NCBI RefSeq assembly: GCF_017916505.1
Contig: NZ_JAFMSZ010000005.1
Coordinates: 124,001-188,000 of the forward strand
Direction: 5' to 3'
Source of the DNA: Naasia sp. SYSU D00057
GTDB taxonomy: Bacteria > Actinomycetota > Actinomycetes > Actinomycetales > Microbacteriaceae
Length of the DNA: 64,000 nt
The notes under the pieces were generated by a model. It saw only the letters and a program-made list of their open reading frames with translations. It searched no databases and was not told the DNA's origin. Positions 30,573 through 39,238 of the stretch are shown here, piece after piece. How positions within the stretch are numbered: position 1 is the first letter of the stretch; every line of letters starts with the position of its first letter. Made by a program: the position numbers and the translations under genes.

Positions 30573-32129
30573 ATGATCCCCGACGGCGTCGAGCTCCCCT
30601 CTGCTGCGGAGCCCGCCGTCGTGGCGGTCCTCCCCACGGGCCTCGTCGTCGCGAGGACTCCCGACTTCGGCGCTGCGGTCGACGTGCTGATCAACGGCCG
30701 GCGCGTCTGGTCGGCACCGGTGCCCGCCGGCGCCGAGCCCGTGACCCTCGCCTGGCCCCCGGCGCTGCTGCCGTTCCTCGACGGGACAGCCGACGTGCGG
30801 CTGCAGGATCCGGCGACCGGCGTCGTGGTCGCCACCGGCAGCGCCCGTCTCGGCACCTCGTCCGAGCCCATCACCGTGGCGGACGAGCGCGGCCGGCGCC
30901 TCGCGATCAACAAGTGGGGCAACCTCGGCATCGCCCTCGAGGGAGCGGACACGGGGCTCGCCGAGCGGATGCTCACGAGGGCCCAGGACCTCGTCGCGCT
31001 GCTCGCCGCCGACGGCTGGACCCCGTTCGTCGTCGGCGGCACCCTGCTCGGCGCGGCGCGAGCCGGCGCCCTGCTGCCGAACGACGACGACATCGACCTC
31101 GCGGTGCTGATGCCCGATGGCAGCCATCCCGCCGACCTGGTGCTCGAGTCGTTCCGGCTGCAGCGCCTCGTCGAGAGCCAGGGGCTCCTGGTGGTGCGGC
31201 ACAGCGCCTCCCACCTGCAGGTGACCTGGCTGTTCGAGGACGGGTCCGCCGACCACTACGTCGACATCTTCCTCGCGTTCTACCGGGACGGCTGGTTCTA
31301 CGAGCCGCTCGCCATGCAGGTTCCCGCCGAGGCGGTCGCGATCGAGCCGCTGTCGAGCATCACGATCGAGGGCCACGAGCTGCCGGCGCCCGCCGACATC
31401 GAGGGGTGGCTCGCCGCCTGCTACGGACCCGGCTGGCGGGTGCCCGACCCCACCTTCAGGTTCGACGTGCCGCTGCGCACCCGCCGGCGGTTCTGGAACT
31501 GGTTCGGCAACTACGACCTCCACCGCATCTTCTGGAGCGGGCCGGGCCGGCTCCGTGACGAGCTGCCCGAGGATCCGGAGGCCCTGCTGTCGCTGTTCCC
31601 CCAGGACTCGGTCGTCGTCGACGTCGGCTCCGGGCGTGCGGCGATGAGCCGCCGGCTCGCCGAGGCGGGGCACCCGACGATCGCCGTCGACTTCGCCCTC
31701 CCGGCCGTGCAGGCGGCGGCCGGCGTCCGCGGTGTGCGGGCGCGCCGCGCCAACCTCAACGACACCTCCGACGTCCTCGACCTCGCCGCCGACCTTCTCC
31801 GCGACGGGCGCTCCGCGTCGTACTACTGCGGGCACACGTACGAGGGGCTGAGCGGCGACGGCAAGGCGAACCTGCTCCTCCTGCTGCAGCACACGCTGAC
31901 GGCGGGCGCCGTCGCCGTGCTCGACTTCTACACGGCGATCACGGGCGACTTCGTGTTCGAGGACCCGACGACGTGGCACGTCGAGCCCGAGGACCTCGAG
32001 CGGGATGCGCGCGCTCGCGGCCTCGCCGTGGAGCGGCTGTCGAGCGGCACCCGCGAGACGCCGCACGGCAGCAGGCCCTGGGTCCGGTGCCGGATCACGA
32101 AGGCAGTCACAGGAACGGAGACAGCATGA
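30573..32129 (+). CDS. LicD/fukutin-like phosphotransferase fused to a methyltransferase-like domain
   Basis: 518 residues in three parts: an N-terminal beta-rich region (1-110), a LicD-family domain with FVVGGTLLGAARAGALLPN and D171-D172-D173-I-D (about 145-310), and a class I SAM methyltransferase-like domain from VVDVGSGRAAMSRRL (about 348) with an acidic end of strand two in TIAVDF. LicD domains transfer phosphocholine or, in the eukaryotic fukutin and FKRP branch, ribitol-phosphate from CDP-ribitol. A CDP-ribitol synthase-like gene lies next to it, so ribitol-phosphate transfer plus methylation is a reasonable guess. ATG 30573 is seven bases behind TAGAGT. Confidence 0.75.
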   Translation: MIPDGVELPSAAEPAVVAVLPTGLVVARTPDFGAAVDVLINGRRVWSAPVPAGAEPVTLAWPPALLPFLDGTADVRLQDPATGVVVATGSARLGTSSEPITVADERGRRLAINKWGNLGIALEGADTGLAERMLTRAQDLVALLAADGWTPFVVGGTLLGAARAGALLPNDDDIDLAVLMPDGSHPADLVLESFRLQRLVESQGLLVVRHSASHLQVTWLFEDGSADHYVDIFLAFYRDGWFYEPLAMQVPAEAVAIEPLSSITIEGHELPAPADIEGWLAACYGPGWRVPDPTFRFDVPLRTRRRFWNWFGNYDLHRIFWSGPGRLRDELPEDPEALLSLFPQDSVVVDVGSGRAAMSRRLAEAGHPTIAVDFALPAVQAAAGVRGVRARRANLNDTSDVLDLAADLLRDGRSASYYCGHTYEGLSGDGKANLLLLLQHTLTAGAVAVLDFYTAITGDFVFEDPTTWHVEPEDLERDARARGLAVERLSSGTRETPHGSRPWVRCRITKAVTGTETA

Positions 32130-32416
32130 CCGATCACGCCGCGACCGGGACCGAGCCGGAGCCGATCGTCGAGGACGGGACCGAGACCGAGGCGATCGCC
32201 GGGGACGGGACCGAGCCGGAGGACCTGCACGCCGGCGTCGAGGACGTGCCCGCCGGCGCCGGGGCGGTCGTCGCGGCACTCGAGGCGCGCATCCGGACCC
32301 TGGAGACGGCGGTCGACGAGCTCCGGGAGGAGATCGACGAGACGCGCCGCGACGGGCGCCGCGTCGCCGAGCTCTACGACCTGGTCTTCGAGCGGCTCAA
32401 GTCCGGTCAGCTCTGA
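32126..32416 (+). CDS. Small coiled-coil protein with acidic N-terminus
   Basis: 96 residues. The first half is acidic and Thr/Gly/Pro-rich with an imperfect repeat of about eleven residues (EDGTETEAIAGDGTEPED). The second half is a predicted coiled coil (ALEARIRTLETAVDELREEI) ending in VAELYDLVFERL. The start overlaps the stop of the LicD-like gene (ATGA). It resembles in kind the small coiled-coil protein at 14855, also coupled to a glycan gene. The last ten bases overlap the convergent CDP-ribitol gene. Function unknown. Confidence 0.68.
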   Translation: MTDHAATGTEPEPIVEDGTETEAIAGDGTEPEDLHAGVEDVPAGAGAVVAALEARIRTLETAVDELREEIDETRRDGRRVAELYDLVFERLKSGQL

Positions 32417-33810
32417 CGCACGTCGACGACCTGACCCGTCAGGTCGGAGGCGAGCGTGTCGATGGACGCCGCGGCGACCTGCTCGGGCCGCAGCAGGGTC
32501 GTCTCGTCCTCGTGGCCGAACGCCCGCTCCCGCATCCCCGTCTTGGTGCGCTGCGGGTTGATGCAGTTGACCCGGATCCCGTACTCGGCCCACTCCTCCG
32601 ACAGGGCCTGCGTGAGGTTCACGAGGCCGGCCTTCGCCGCGGAGTAGAGGCTGTAGCCGGCGCGCCCGCGCGTGTAGGAGCTCGAGGTGAAGAACAGCAG
32701 GTGCCCGCGGCTCTCCTTGAGGAACGGGAACGCCTCCTGCGCGATGATCACCGGCCCGAGCAGGTTCACGTCGAGGCTGCTGCGGGCCTGGTCGGCGTCC
32801 ACCTCGCTGAGGGGCGCCACCTCGAGCACGGCCGCGGCGTTCACCACGAAGTCGATGCGGCCGGTCTGGGCGGCGACCTCGGCGATCGCGGCCGCGACCT
32901 CCTCGCGGCGCTCGACGTGGGTGCCGGTCGCGTTCCGGCTGAACGAGAAGGCGCGGGCGCCGTACGCCTCCGCCTGGGTGCAGATGGCACGGCCGATGCC
33001 CTCGCTGCCGCCGAACACCACGACGGTGGCCCCGTCGAGGGCCCGGCGCCGCGAGTCGTCGTCGAGGAAGCCGGAGCCGGCCGTCCTCAGCTGGAAGAGC
33101 TTGTCGGCGAACGAGATGTCGACGGGCTCCGTGATCTTCATGTTCTCGTCCGACCCGCGCACGACCGCGATCGGGACCTCGGGCAGGTAGCGCAGCACCA
33201 CCGTGCAGTCGTCGGTCGCGGTGAAGGTCCTGTCCTCGGCCGCCCGTGAGTACGCCTCGCGGATGACGGAGAGGCGGAAGGCCTGCGGGGTCTGGCCGCG
33301 GCGCAGCCGGGCCCGCTTCGGGACCTTGCGGATGAACTCGCGCCCGTGGTCATCGGCGGTGATCCGGATGATGGTGTCCGCCGACGGGATCGCGGTGTCG
33401 ACGGCGTCGTACTCGTCGAGGGCCTCGACGCACTCCCGGATGATGCGCGAGTCGACGAAGGGGCGCACCGCGTCGTGGAGCAGCACCTTCGCCTCCTCGT
33501 GCTCGATCGCGTCGAGGGCGAGTGCGGTCGTGCGGTTGCGGGTCGAGCCGCCGGGCAGCACCTTCGTCAGCTTCGGGTAGGTGCCCGCCCGCCGGAGCGC
33601 GTCGATCGCGTCGAGATGGTGCGGCTCCATCATCACGAGGACCTCGTCGATCTCCGGAGCGGCGTCGAGCGCGGCGATCGTGTGCTCGATCACCGTCTTC
33701 CCAGCGATGCGCAGGAGCTGCTTGGGCACCGAGGCCCCCATGCGCTCGCCGACCCCGCCGGCGAGGACGACCGCTACGGTCCGGAGCGGAAGAGAGGGAG
33801 ATGCAGCCAC
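32407..33810 (-). CDS. Bifunctional ribitol-5-phosphate cytidylyltransferase / ribulose-5-phosphate reductase (TarI-TarJ/Bcs1-like)
   Basis: 467 residues. Residues 1 to about 235 are an IspD/TarI cytidylyltransferase (VVLAGGVGERMGASVPKQL, HDAVRPFVDSRII, RGQTPQAFRLSVI). Residues about 260-467 are a short-chain dehydrogenase (VVFGGSEGIGRAI; YSLYSAAKAGLVNL with Tyr/Lys). This order is that of Haemophilus Bcs1, which reduces ribulose-5-phosphate and makes CDP-ribitol. The GTG start has GAAGGGA upstream. It converges on the coiled-coil gene with a ten-base overlap. Product use is likely in a ribitol-phosphate glycopolymer. Confidence 0.85.
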   Translation of the reverse strand: MAASPSLPLRTVAVVLAGGVGERMGASVPKQLLRIAGKTVIEHTIAALDAAPEIDEVLVMMEPHHLDAIDALRRAGTYPKLTKVLPGGSTRNRTTALALDAIEHEEAKVLLHDAVRPFVDSRIIRECVEALDEYDAVDTAIPSADTIIRITADDHGREFIRKVPKRARLRRGQTPQAFRLSVIREAYSRAAEDRTFTATDDCTVVLRYLPEVPIAVVRGSDENMKITEPVDISFADKLFQLRTAGSGFLDDDSRRRALDGATVVVFGGSEGIGRAICTQAEAYGARAFSFSRNATGTHVERREEVAAAIAEVAAQTGRIDFVVNAAAVLEVAPLSEVDADQARSSLDVNLLGPVIIAQEAFPFLKESRGHLLFFTSSSYTRGRAGYSLYSAAKAGLVNLTQALSEEWAEYGIRVNCINPQRTKTGMRERAFGHEDETTLLRPEQVAAASIDTLASDLTGQVVDVRQS

Positions 33811-33937
33811 GGGGGAGTCCCTTCGCCGGGGGAAAAGGCGCCATCAGCGTATCCTCCGGGGGCGTCCGGAGCGCGCCCCCGGACCGATGTGGGCCGCGAC
33901 CTTGACAGGAGCGGCGGAAGCCGGGAAGGGGCGCCCG

Positions 33938-34366
33938 TCAGGCGACGGGAGGCCAGGGCCCGAGGCGGGAGGCGATGCGCTGCGCGAGCTCCTGCGTCGA
34001 GATGTAGCCCTGCGCCACCTCGCGGAGGAGGCTGAACGTCTCGTTGTCGCTGAAGTGCATCTCGGCGCGGTTCAGCTCGAGGAACACGTTGGTCGCGAGC
34101 CAGGCGAGCCGCTTGTTGCCGTCGAAGAGGGCGTTGTTGCGGGCGAGGCTCTCCATGAGCACCGCAGCCTTCGCGGGGAGGTTCGGGTAGACGTCGTGCC
34201 CGGCGTAGCGCATGGCGGGACGGTCGACGGCCGAGATCAGGAGTCCCATGTCGCGGACGGACTCGCGCAGCGGCGCGTCGGTGAAGATCTCGATGATCTG
34301 CACGACGTCGTCGACGCTGAGGTACTCGAACGAGGGGGCGTCGGCCGGTGGGGTCCCGGCTGACAC
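33938..34366 (-). CDS. Doc/Fic-type toxin-like protein with altered active site
   Basis: 142 residues of the death-on-curing family: YLSVDDVVQIIEIF at the start, a central helix pair, and ARNNALFDGNKRLAW, where the family motif is H-x-x-x-D-x-N-K-R. The position of the conserved histidine is asparagine here, while D, N, K and R are kept. Doc proteins phosphorylate EF-Tu using ATP and are blocked by a small antitoxin. The GTG start is two bases after the antitoxin stop, giving the normal antitoxin-toxin order. Activity is doubtful without the histidine. Confidence 0.82.
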   Translation of the reverse strand: MSAGTPPADAPSFEYLSVDDVVQIIEIFTDAPLRESVRDMGLLISAVDRPAMRYAGHDVYPNLPAKAAVLMESLARNNALFDGNKRLAWLATNVFLELNRAEMHFSDNETFSLLREVAQGYISTQELAQRIASRLGPWPPVA

Positions 34367-34368
34367 GG

Positions 34369-34575
34369 CTAGGCGCTGGCCAGGCGGGTCATCAGGTCAG
34401 CGTAGCGGGACAGCTGGCGGCGCATGGAGTCGGCGACGAGGTCGGGGTGGTTCGGCCGTGGGGCTGCCATCGCGATCGCCTCCGCCGCCGCCATGTTCTT
34501 GCTCAGGTGGAGGGTCTCCGCCATCCGCTCGAGGGCGATCTCCTTCTCTTCGCTGAGCCGCAGGGTCATAGCCAC
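34369..34575 (-). CDS. Ribbon-helix-helix-type antitoxin
   Basis: 68 residues starting MAMTLRLSEEKEIALERMA, the strand-helix pattern of RHH DNA-binding antitoxins, followed by a helix-rich tail that would bind the Doc-like protein encoded two bases downstream. The pair is probably autoregulated at its own promoter, as usual for such modules. Confidence 0.75.
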   Translation of the reverse strand: MAMTLRLSEEKEIALERMAETLHLSKNMAAAEAIAMAAPRPNHPDLVADSMRRQLSRYADLMTRLASA

Positions 34576-34663
34576 GAGCCTTACGCTAAGCGTGAGGCTT
34601 CCCGGCGAGGGGAAGGACCCGCGGAGGGTCGTGCGCCGCCTCCGTCCCCACTTCGGGGGGCCC

Positions 34664-37150
34664 TCAGGCGCCGGTGGGCCAGGCGCGCTTCAGGCTGAAC
34701 CAGAAGCGGCCGCCGTGCATGCGCTCGTGGTACTCGGCGGCGAGCAGCGCGCCGGCCCGGAGCAGCAGCTCGTGGTCCGCCGGACCCGGCAGTCCGGCCG
34801 CGGCGTGCAGGGCGCCGAAGTCGGCGTCGAGGCGACCGTCGCGGAGCGCCGCGAGCAGCTCGGCGTCGCGGAGCAGCAGCACGTAGGGGTCGTAGAAGTA
34901 GGGACGCGGACCGGCGTCCTCGAAGTCGATGGCGCTCCAAGCTCCGTCGGGGGTGACGAGCAGGTTGAGGCCGGTGAGGTCGCCGTGGCTGAGCGCCAGC
35001 GGCCACGCGGCGGCGGCCTCCCGCAGCGCGGGTGCGAGCGCCTCCACCTCAGCCCGGATCGAGGAGGACGCGCCGTCCGTGGGCGCGAGGGCGCGGGCGA
35101 GCGCGCCCTCCATCGCCGCACCCGACGACCCCGAAGCGGTGTCGCGCGTCAGCTCCGTGTACGCGGCCGTGATCCCGCGCACCGCGGCCAGCCGGGCATC
35201 GAGGGGCGCCCGGGAGAACTCCGTGCCGGCGGCGAGTCCCTCGCGCAGCACGGTGCGGTCGCCGGACAGCGACCAGGACGGGTTCGGCAGGACGCGCGAC
35301 AGGGCGGCCCGGTTCTCCTCGTACCCCTCGGGGAAGGGTGCGCGCCGGACGTGGGTGACCGCGCCGCCGTCCCTGTCGAAGAGGACCAGCCCGCGCTCCT
35401 TGGTGAGCAGCGCCTCGACGGCGCCGCCCGACCCGGTGGTGACCGCCACCGAGCGGGGTGCCGCGATCGCGGTGCGCCGGCGGACGAGCCGCTCCTTCAC
35501 ATCCCGCGGCGGACGGCGGGACGCCTGCGCCCGCCGCTCCGCCCGCCGCCCTTCCGGCCCGGCGTGGAAGGCGGACGAGACGGTGGGCAGCGACCAGCGG
35601 CCCGCCCGGAGGTGCGGGGCGGCGTCCTGCAGGAGGCGGGCGAAGATGCGCTTCTGCTCCCGCTCCCAGGCGATCCCCTTCCGGCCGGCTCGGCGGGCGA
35701 ACATGCGGCGGGCGAAGGAGAGGACCACGGTGACGTCGTCGCGCACGAACGGGATGACGAGCGCTGCGAGGGCGACGTAGGCGAGCGCGAAGCCGACGCC
35801 CGCGAGGAGCTGCACGATCGGCGGGGCGGGCAGGAGGGTACCGAGCCAGGCGAGGACGCCGCAGGGCACGCTGATCGTGAAGACGGTGCGCAGCGCGTTC
35901 GCGAACAGCGGCTTCGTGTCCACCCCGGTGACGACGCCCACGCGCCACAGTGAGACGACCCAGTGCAGCGCGTAGGCGACCGTCTGGCCGATCGCGACGC
36001 CGACGGGACCCCAGGGGAGTCCCGCGAGGATGATCACGATCATGATGGGGCGCACGGCGAGGAACATCCGCAGCTGCGCGCCGGTCCTGCCCGTGGCGAG
36101 GTACATCCAGTACGAGATCTGCGCGATCGCGCGGAACATGCCGCCGACGGCGAGGGCCGCGAAGATGGCGGCCACGCCGATCCAGCGCTCACCGAACAGC
36201 ACGAGCACGAGCGGCGTCGCGAGCCCGGTGGCGACCGCGAACACGGTGGCGGTGAGGTAGGCGCCCACCAGCTGCGACTTGCGCAGGTACCGGGAGAACA
36301 CGTCCTTGTCCTCGTGCACGCGGGACAGGATGGGCAGCGCCACGCGCGTCATCGGCGCGTTGATCTGGTTGAGCGGGGTCATGAGCAGCTGGTACGCCCG
36401 GTCGTAGAGGCCGAGCGGGGATGCGCCCCAGACGGCGCCGATGGCGACGCTGTCGACGTTCTTCGTGACGTAGGAGATGCCCTGGGTGCCGAGCACGCCG
36501 AGCCCGAACCGGACGAAGCGGCGGATCGACACGTGCCGCTTGGGCAGGCCCGGCTTCCACCGCGACGCCGCCACGTTGAGGACCGTCGCGACCGCGACCG
36601 TGGCGACCTGCTGGAGCACGATCGCCCAGTACTCGAGGCCGAGGACGGCGCCCACGATGCCGAGCACGAAGCCCGCGACGACGCCCGCGACCTCGATGCC
36701 GGTGAGGAGGGCGAAGCGCAGGGAACGGGTGAGGTCGGCCTTGAACTGCGTGTTGATGCCGCTGAACACGAACGTGGTCGACATCGCGGCCACGATCCAG
36801 AACAGGCGCGGCTCGCCGTACAGCAGGACGATGAGCGGGCTCAGCAGCACCATGAGGAGCGCCGTCGCGACACCGAGGCCCGTGTTGACCCAGAACAGGT
36901 TGGTGCGCTCGTCGTCGGTGACGTTCTTCGCCTGGATGGCGGCACTGGAGAGACCGAAGTCCCTGATCAGCTCGGAGATGCCGATCACCGCGGCGACCAT
37001 CGCCACGAGACCGAAGTCCTCGGGCGCGAGCAGCCGGGCGAGGATGACCGTCGAGGCGAACTGCAGCACGACCCGGACGGCCTGTCCGAGCAGGGTGACG
37101 CCCGTTCCTCGCGCGGCGGAGTCGCCGAGACTCGGGGTGGTCGTCGTCAC
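34664..37150 (-). CDS. wzx: Wzx-type flippase fused to an APH-like kinase domain
   Basis: 828 residues in one frame. Residues 1 to about 480 hold 12-14 helices of the MOP/WzxC exporter family (LARLLAPEDFGLVAMV, IQAKNVTDDERTNLFWV, SPLGLYDRAYQLLMTPLNQ). After a basic linker, a soluble domain (about 560-828) shows LSHGDLTGLNLLV near 717 and AIDFEDAGPRPY near 738: the Brenner-type HGD-x4-N catalytic loop and the DF(E) metal site of aminoglycoside/choline-kinase-like folds. It would flip undecaprenyl-linked repeat units; the kinase-like part could phosphorylate a sugar or polyol on the unit. GTG 37150 is a leaderless-type start. Confidence 0.87.
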   Translation of the reverse strand: MTTTTPSLGDSAARGTGVTLLGQAVRVVLQFASTVILARLLAPEDFGLVAMVAAVIGISELIRDFGLSSAAIQAKNVTDDERTNLFWVNTGLGVATALLMVLLSPLIVLLYGEPRLFWIVAAMSTTFVFSGINTQFKADLTRSLRFALLTGIEVAGVVAGFVLGIVGAVLGLEYWAIVLQQVATVAVATVLNVAASRWKPGLPKRHVSIRRFVRFGLGVLGTQGISYVTKNVDSVAIGAVWGASPLGLYDRAYQLLMTPLNQINAPMTRVALPILSRVHEDKDVFSRYLRKSQLVGAYLTATVFAVATGLATPLVLVLFGERWIGVAAIFAALAVGGMFRAIAQISYWMYLATGRTGAQLRMFLAVRPIMIVIILAGLPWGPVGVAIGQTVAYALHWVVSLWRVGVVTGVDTKPLFANALRTVFTISVPCGVLAWLGTLLPAPPIVQLLAGVGFALAYVALAALVIPFVRDDVTVVLSFARRMFARRAGRKGIAWEREQKRIFARLLQDAAPHLRAGRWSLPTVSSAFHAGPEGRRAERRAQASRRPPRDVKERLVRRRTAIAAPRSVAVTTGSGGAVEALLTKERGLVLFDRDGGAVTHVRRAPFPEGYEENRAALSRVLPNPSWSLSGDRTVLREGLAAGTEFSRAPLDARLAAVRGITAAYTELTRDTASGSSGAAMEGALARALAPTDGASSSIRAEVEALAPALREAAAAWPLALSHGDLTGLNLLVTPDGAWSAIDFEDAGPRPYFYDPYVLLLRDAELLAALRDGRLDADFGALHAAAGLPGPADHELLLRAGALLAAEYHERMHGGRFWFSLKRAWPTGA

Positions 37151-37158
37151 GAATCCAT

Positions 37159-37164
37159 AACCTA
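37159..37164 (-). promoter_or_regulatory. -10 element of the wzx fusion gene
   Basis: TAGGTT on the minus strand ends eight bases before the GTG at 37150, fitting leaderless transcription. Confidence 0.45.
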
Positions 37165-37228
37165 GCCCGGCCGCGGGGGCCGAGCGGCCCCCAACTATAG
37201 GGGGCGTGCCAGCAGAAACCCTGGCCGC

Positions 37229-37248
37229 TACAGTGATTGCCTACCCGA
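37229..37248 (+). promoter_or_regulatory. -10 box and CTACCCGA leader element of the Wzy-like gene
   Basis: TACAGT (37229-37234) is followed after six bases by CTACCCGA (37241-37248), then GAAGGA and the GTG at 37265. The same leader element recurs at six other genes. Confidence 0.55.
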
Positions 37249-37264
37249 ACCCCCGAAGGAACCC

Positions 37265-38602
37265 GTGTCCGCTCAGACCTCGCAGCTCGAGGCGCAGGCA
37301 TCCGCCGCCCCGCGCGGCGCCGCGCCGCTGTCCGGCGCCTGGCTCGTCGTCGCCCAGGTCCTCGCGATCGCCGCCATCTTCCTCATCTCCTCGCGGCAGT
37401 TCCTCGGCCAGGGCGTGACCCTCGGCCACGTCGCGTCCCTCTTCCTGCTGCCGCTGTGGGTGCCCGCGTTCCGCCGCTATGTCGGCGGCGTCACTCTCGG
37501 CGTGCTCGCGGTGCTCGGCACTCTCGCCTCGGTGTGGCTCACCCGCTACTCGTCGGTGGATCACGTCGTCACCTACAGCGACTCGATCGCGAACACCCTC
37601 CTCCTCGTCGGGACCGTCGCGGCTGTCGGCGTGATCTTCTGGGCGCGCGAGTACCTCCCGCTCTGGGCGATCGCCCTCACGTACGGCATCGGCATGCTCG
37701 CCTCGGCCTTCACGCGTGAGGACAGCTGGGTGACGAATCCGTGGAAGTCGGCGCTCGCTGTGCCCCTCGCGGTCATCACGCTGGCGATCGCCGAGCGCAC
37801 TGGGCAGCGGTGGCTGCAGATCCTCGTGCTCCTCGCCCTCGCCGCCGCGTCGGCGCTCCTCGATTCCCGCTCCTACTTCGCCGAGTTCCTGCTGGCGGCG
37901 CTGCTCGTCGCGTGGCAGATGATCCCGAAGTCGAAGACCCGCCGTGCCTCGGCGTTGCGGGTGCTCGCGGTCTTCGGGGCCTTCGGTCTCGTCATCTACA
38001 ACCTGGGCATCGCTCTCCTCGTCGAGGGCGTCCTCGGTGAGCGTGCGCAGGAGCGGTCCGTCGAGCAGATCGAGCGGGCCGGAAACATCCTGCTCGGCGC
38101 CCGTCCCGAGGCCGGCGCGACCGTCGCGCTCTTCCTCGACCGCCCTCTCGGTTTCGGGGCGGGGGTGCTCGCGAACGGCGAGGACATCGACACGGCGAAG
38201 GCCGGCATGCGTGTCCTCAATTACGACCCGGACAACGGGTACGTCGAGAACTTCCTCTTCGGCGCGAAGTTCGAGCTGCATTCGATGGCCGGTGACCTGT
38301 GGGCCTACTTCGGTCCGGTCGGGGTCGTCGTCGCGATCGTCGCGCTCGTGATGCTCCTGCAGATCATCACGAGGGGGGTGGCCTTCCGCATGGTCGGCGG
38401 CCTCGGCATGTTCCTGGCGGTGCAGAGCCTCTGGAATCTGTTCTTCAACCCGCTCTACACCTCCGCGCCGGTGCTCGCCATCGCGCTGGGGGTCGGCCTC
38501 GCGCTCACGGCCGATCGGCGGAACCCACTCGGTGGGGATCCGGCGTCCGCGGATGCGCCGGCCGCTCCGGCCGGCGTGCCGGTCGCACCCGCAATCCGAT
38601 AG
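37265..38602 (+). CDS. wzy: Wzy-like O-antigen polymerase, second copy
   Basis: 445 residues with about ten to twelve helices, a large loop after ILLGARPEAGATVALFLDRPLGFGAG, and YDPDNGYVENFLFGAKFELHSMAG before the final helix group, the layout of Wzy polymerases. It lies divergently from wzx and next to Wzb- and Wzc-like genes, making a Wzx/Wzy-type assembly set. GAAGGA precedes the GTG. The N-terminal 20 and C-terminal 35 residues are Ala/Pro-rich and cytoplasmic. It shares little with the other Wzy-like protein at 22908. Confidence 0.78.
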   Translation: MSAQTSQLEAQASAAPRGAAPLSGAWLVVAQVLAIAAIFLISSRQFLGQGVTLGHVASLFLLPLWVPAFRRYVGGVTLGVLAVLGTLASVWLTRYSSVDHVVTYSDSIANTLLLVGTVAAVGVIFWAREYLPLWAIALTYGIGMLASAFTREDSWVTNPWKSALAVPLAVITLAIAERTGQRWLQILVLLALAAASALLDSRSYFAEFLLAALLVAWQMIPKSKTRRASALRVLAVFGAFGLVIYNLGIALLVEGVLGERAQERSVEQIERAGNILLGARPEAGATVALFLDRPLGFGAGVLANGEDIDTAKAGMRVLNYDPDNGYVENFLFGAKFELHSMAGDLWAYFGPVGVVVAIVALVMLLQIITRGVAFRMVGGLGMFLAVQSLWNLFFNPLYTSAPVLAIALGVGLALTADRRNPLGGDPASADAPAAPAGVPVAPAIR

Positions 38603-38625
38603 GCAGCCGGGCGTCGCCCCGGGGA

Positions 38626-39225
38626 TCAGGACGCGGCGGCGAGAAGTCCGGCGATCTGCTCCACCGAGTCTCGCACCCGGCGCAGCGTCGCCCGGTGCTC
38701 CGCCGCCGACATCACGTGCCCGTCGACGATGTCGATGGCCGCGGTGGAGACGCTCGGCGGGCGATGCCGTCCGTGCCGCTCCATGCGGCCGCTCGCCAGA
38801 AGGGGCCGCGCGGCCTGGAGGTCGTGCACGAGGTCCGGCAGACGGGGAGCGCCGACCGGCATGCGGACCACGGAGCCGAGTCGCACGGCCTCCGCGAGGG
38901 TGAACGTGCGGGCGGTCGCTCGCGGGGACAGCCTCGCCACCTCCGCGCGGTGCTCCGCCGACGCGACGAGCACCAGATCGGCGGCCTCGACATCAGCCGA
39001 GTCCAGCGGGCGCGAGTGGTGGGCGAAGGCCTGATCGCCGAGACCGGCTTCGACCAGGCGCTCCGCGGCGAGGGGGCAGATCCGCTGCCCGGCGACGCTG
39101 CCCGTGCCGGCGCTCCACACCCCCCACTCGGCGGTGGTGCGGCTGCTCAGGGCGCTCTGGAGCAGGATCGCGGCGTACGGCGAGCGGCACACGTTTCGGG
39201 TGCAGACCACGAGGATTCTTGGCAT
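38626..39225 (-). CDS. Low-molecular-weight protein tyrosine phosphatase (Wzb-like)
   Basis: 199 residues. The P-loop is C8-TRNVC-R14-S at the very start (ILVVCTRNVCRSPYAA), with TGSVAGQRICPLAAERL and HHSRPLDSADVEAADLVLV after it, all family hallmarks. The usual general-acid segment, D-P, reads IVDGHVMS here, so the proline is replaced by glycine. It is longer than the typical 150 residues. It would dephosphorylate the adjacent divergent tyrosine kinase, controlling polymer length. A CTAACCCGA element lies in its leader. Confidence 0.87.
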   Translation of the reverse strand: MPRILVVCTRNVCRSPYAAILLQSALSSRTTAEWGVWSAGTGSVAGQRICPLAAERLVEAGLGDQAFAHHSRPLDSADVEAADLVLVASAEHRAEVARLSPRATARTFTLAEAVRLGSVVRMPVGAPRLPDLVHDLQAARPLLASGRMERHGRHRPPSVSTAAIDIVDGHVMSAAEHRATLRRVRDSVEQIAGLLAAAS

Positions 39226-39238
39226 TCCGGCCCCAGAT

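Noticed and set aside
32407-33810. IspD (isoprenoid cytidylyltransferase)
   Set aside because: The cytidylyltransferase domain is fused to a short-chain dehydrogenase in the Bcs1 order, and the gene stands in a glycan locus, which fits CDP-ribitol better than the MEP pathway.
33938-34575. Toxin-antitoxin pair as a sign of a plasmid or integrative element
   Set aside because: No integrase, attachment site, tRNA end or replication gene is near, and composition is like that of the neighbours.
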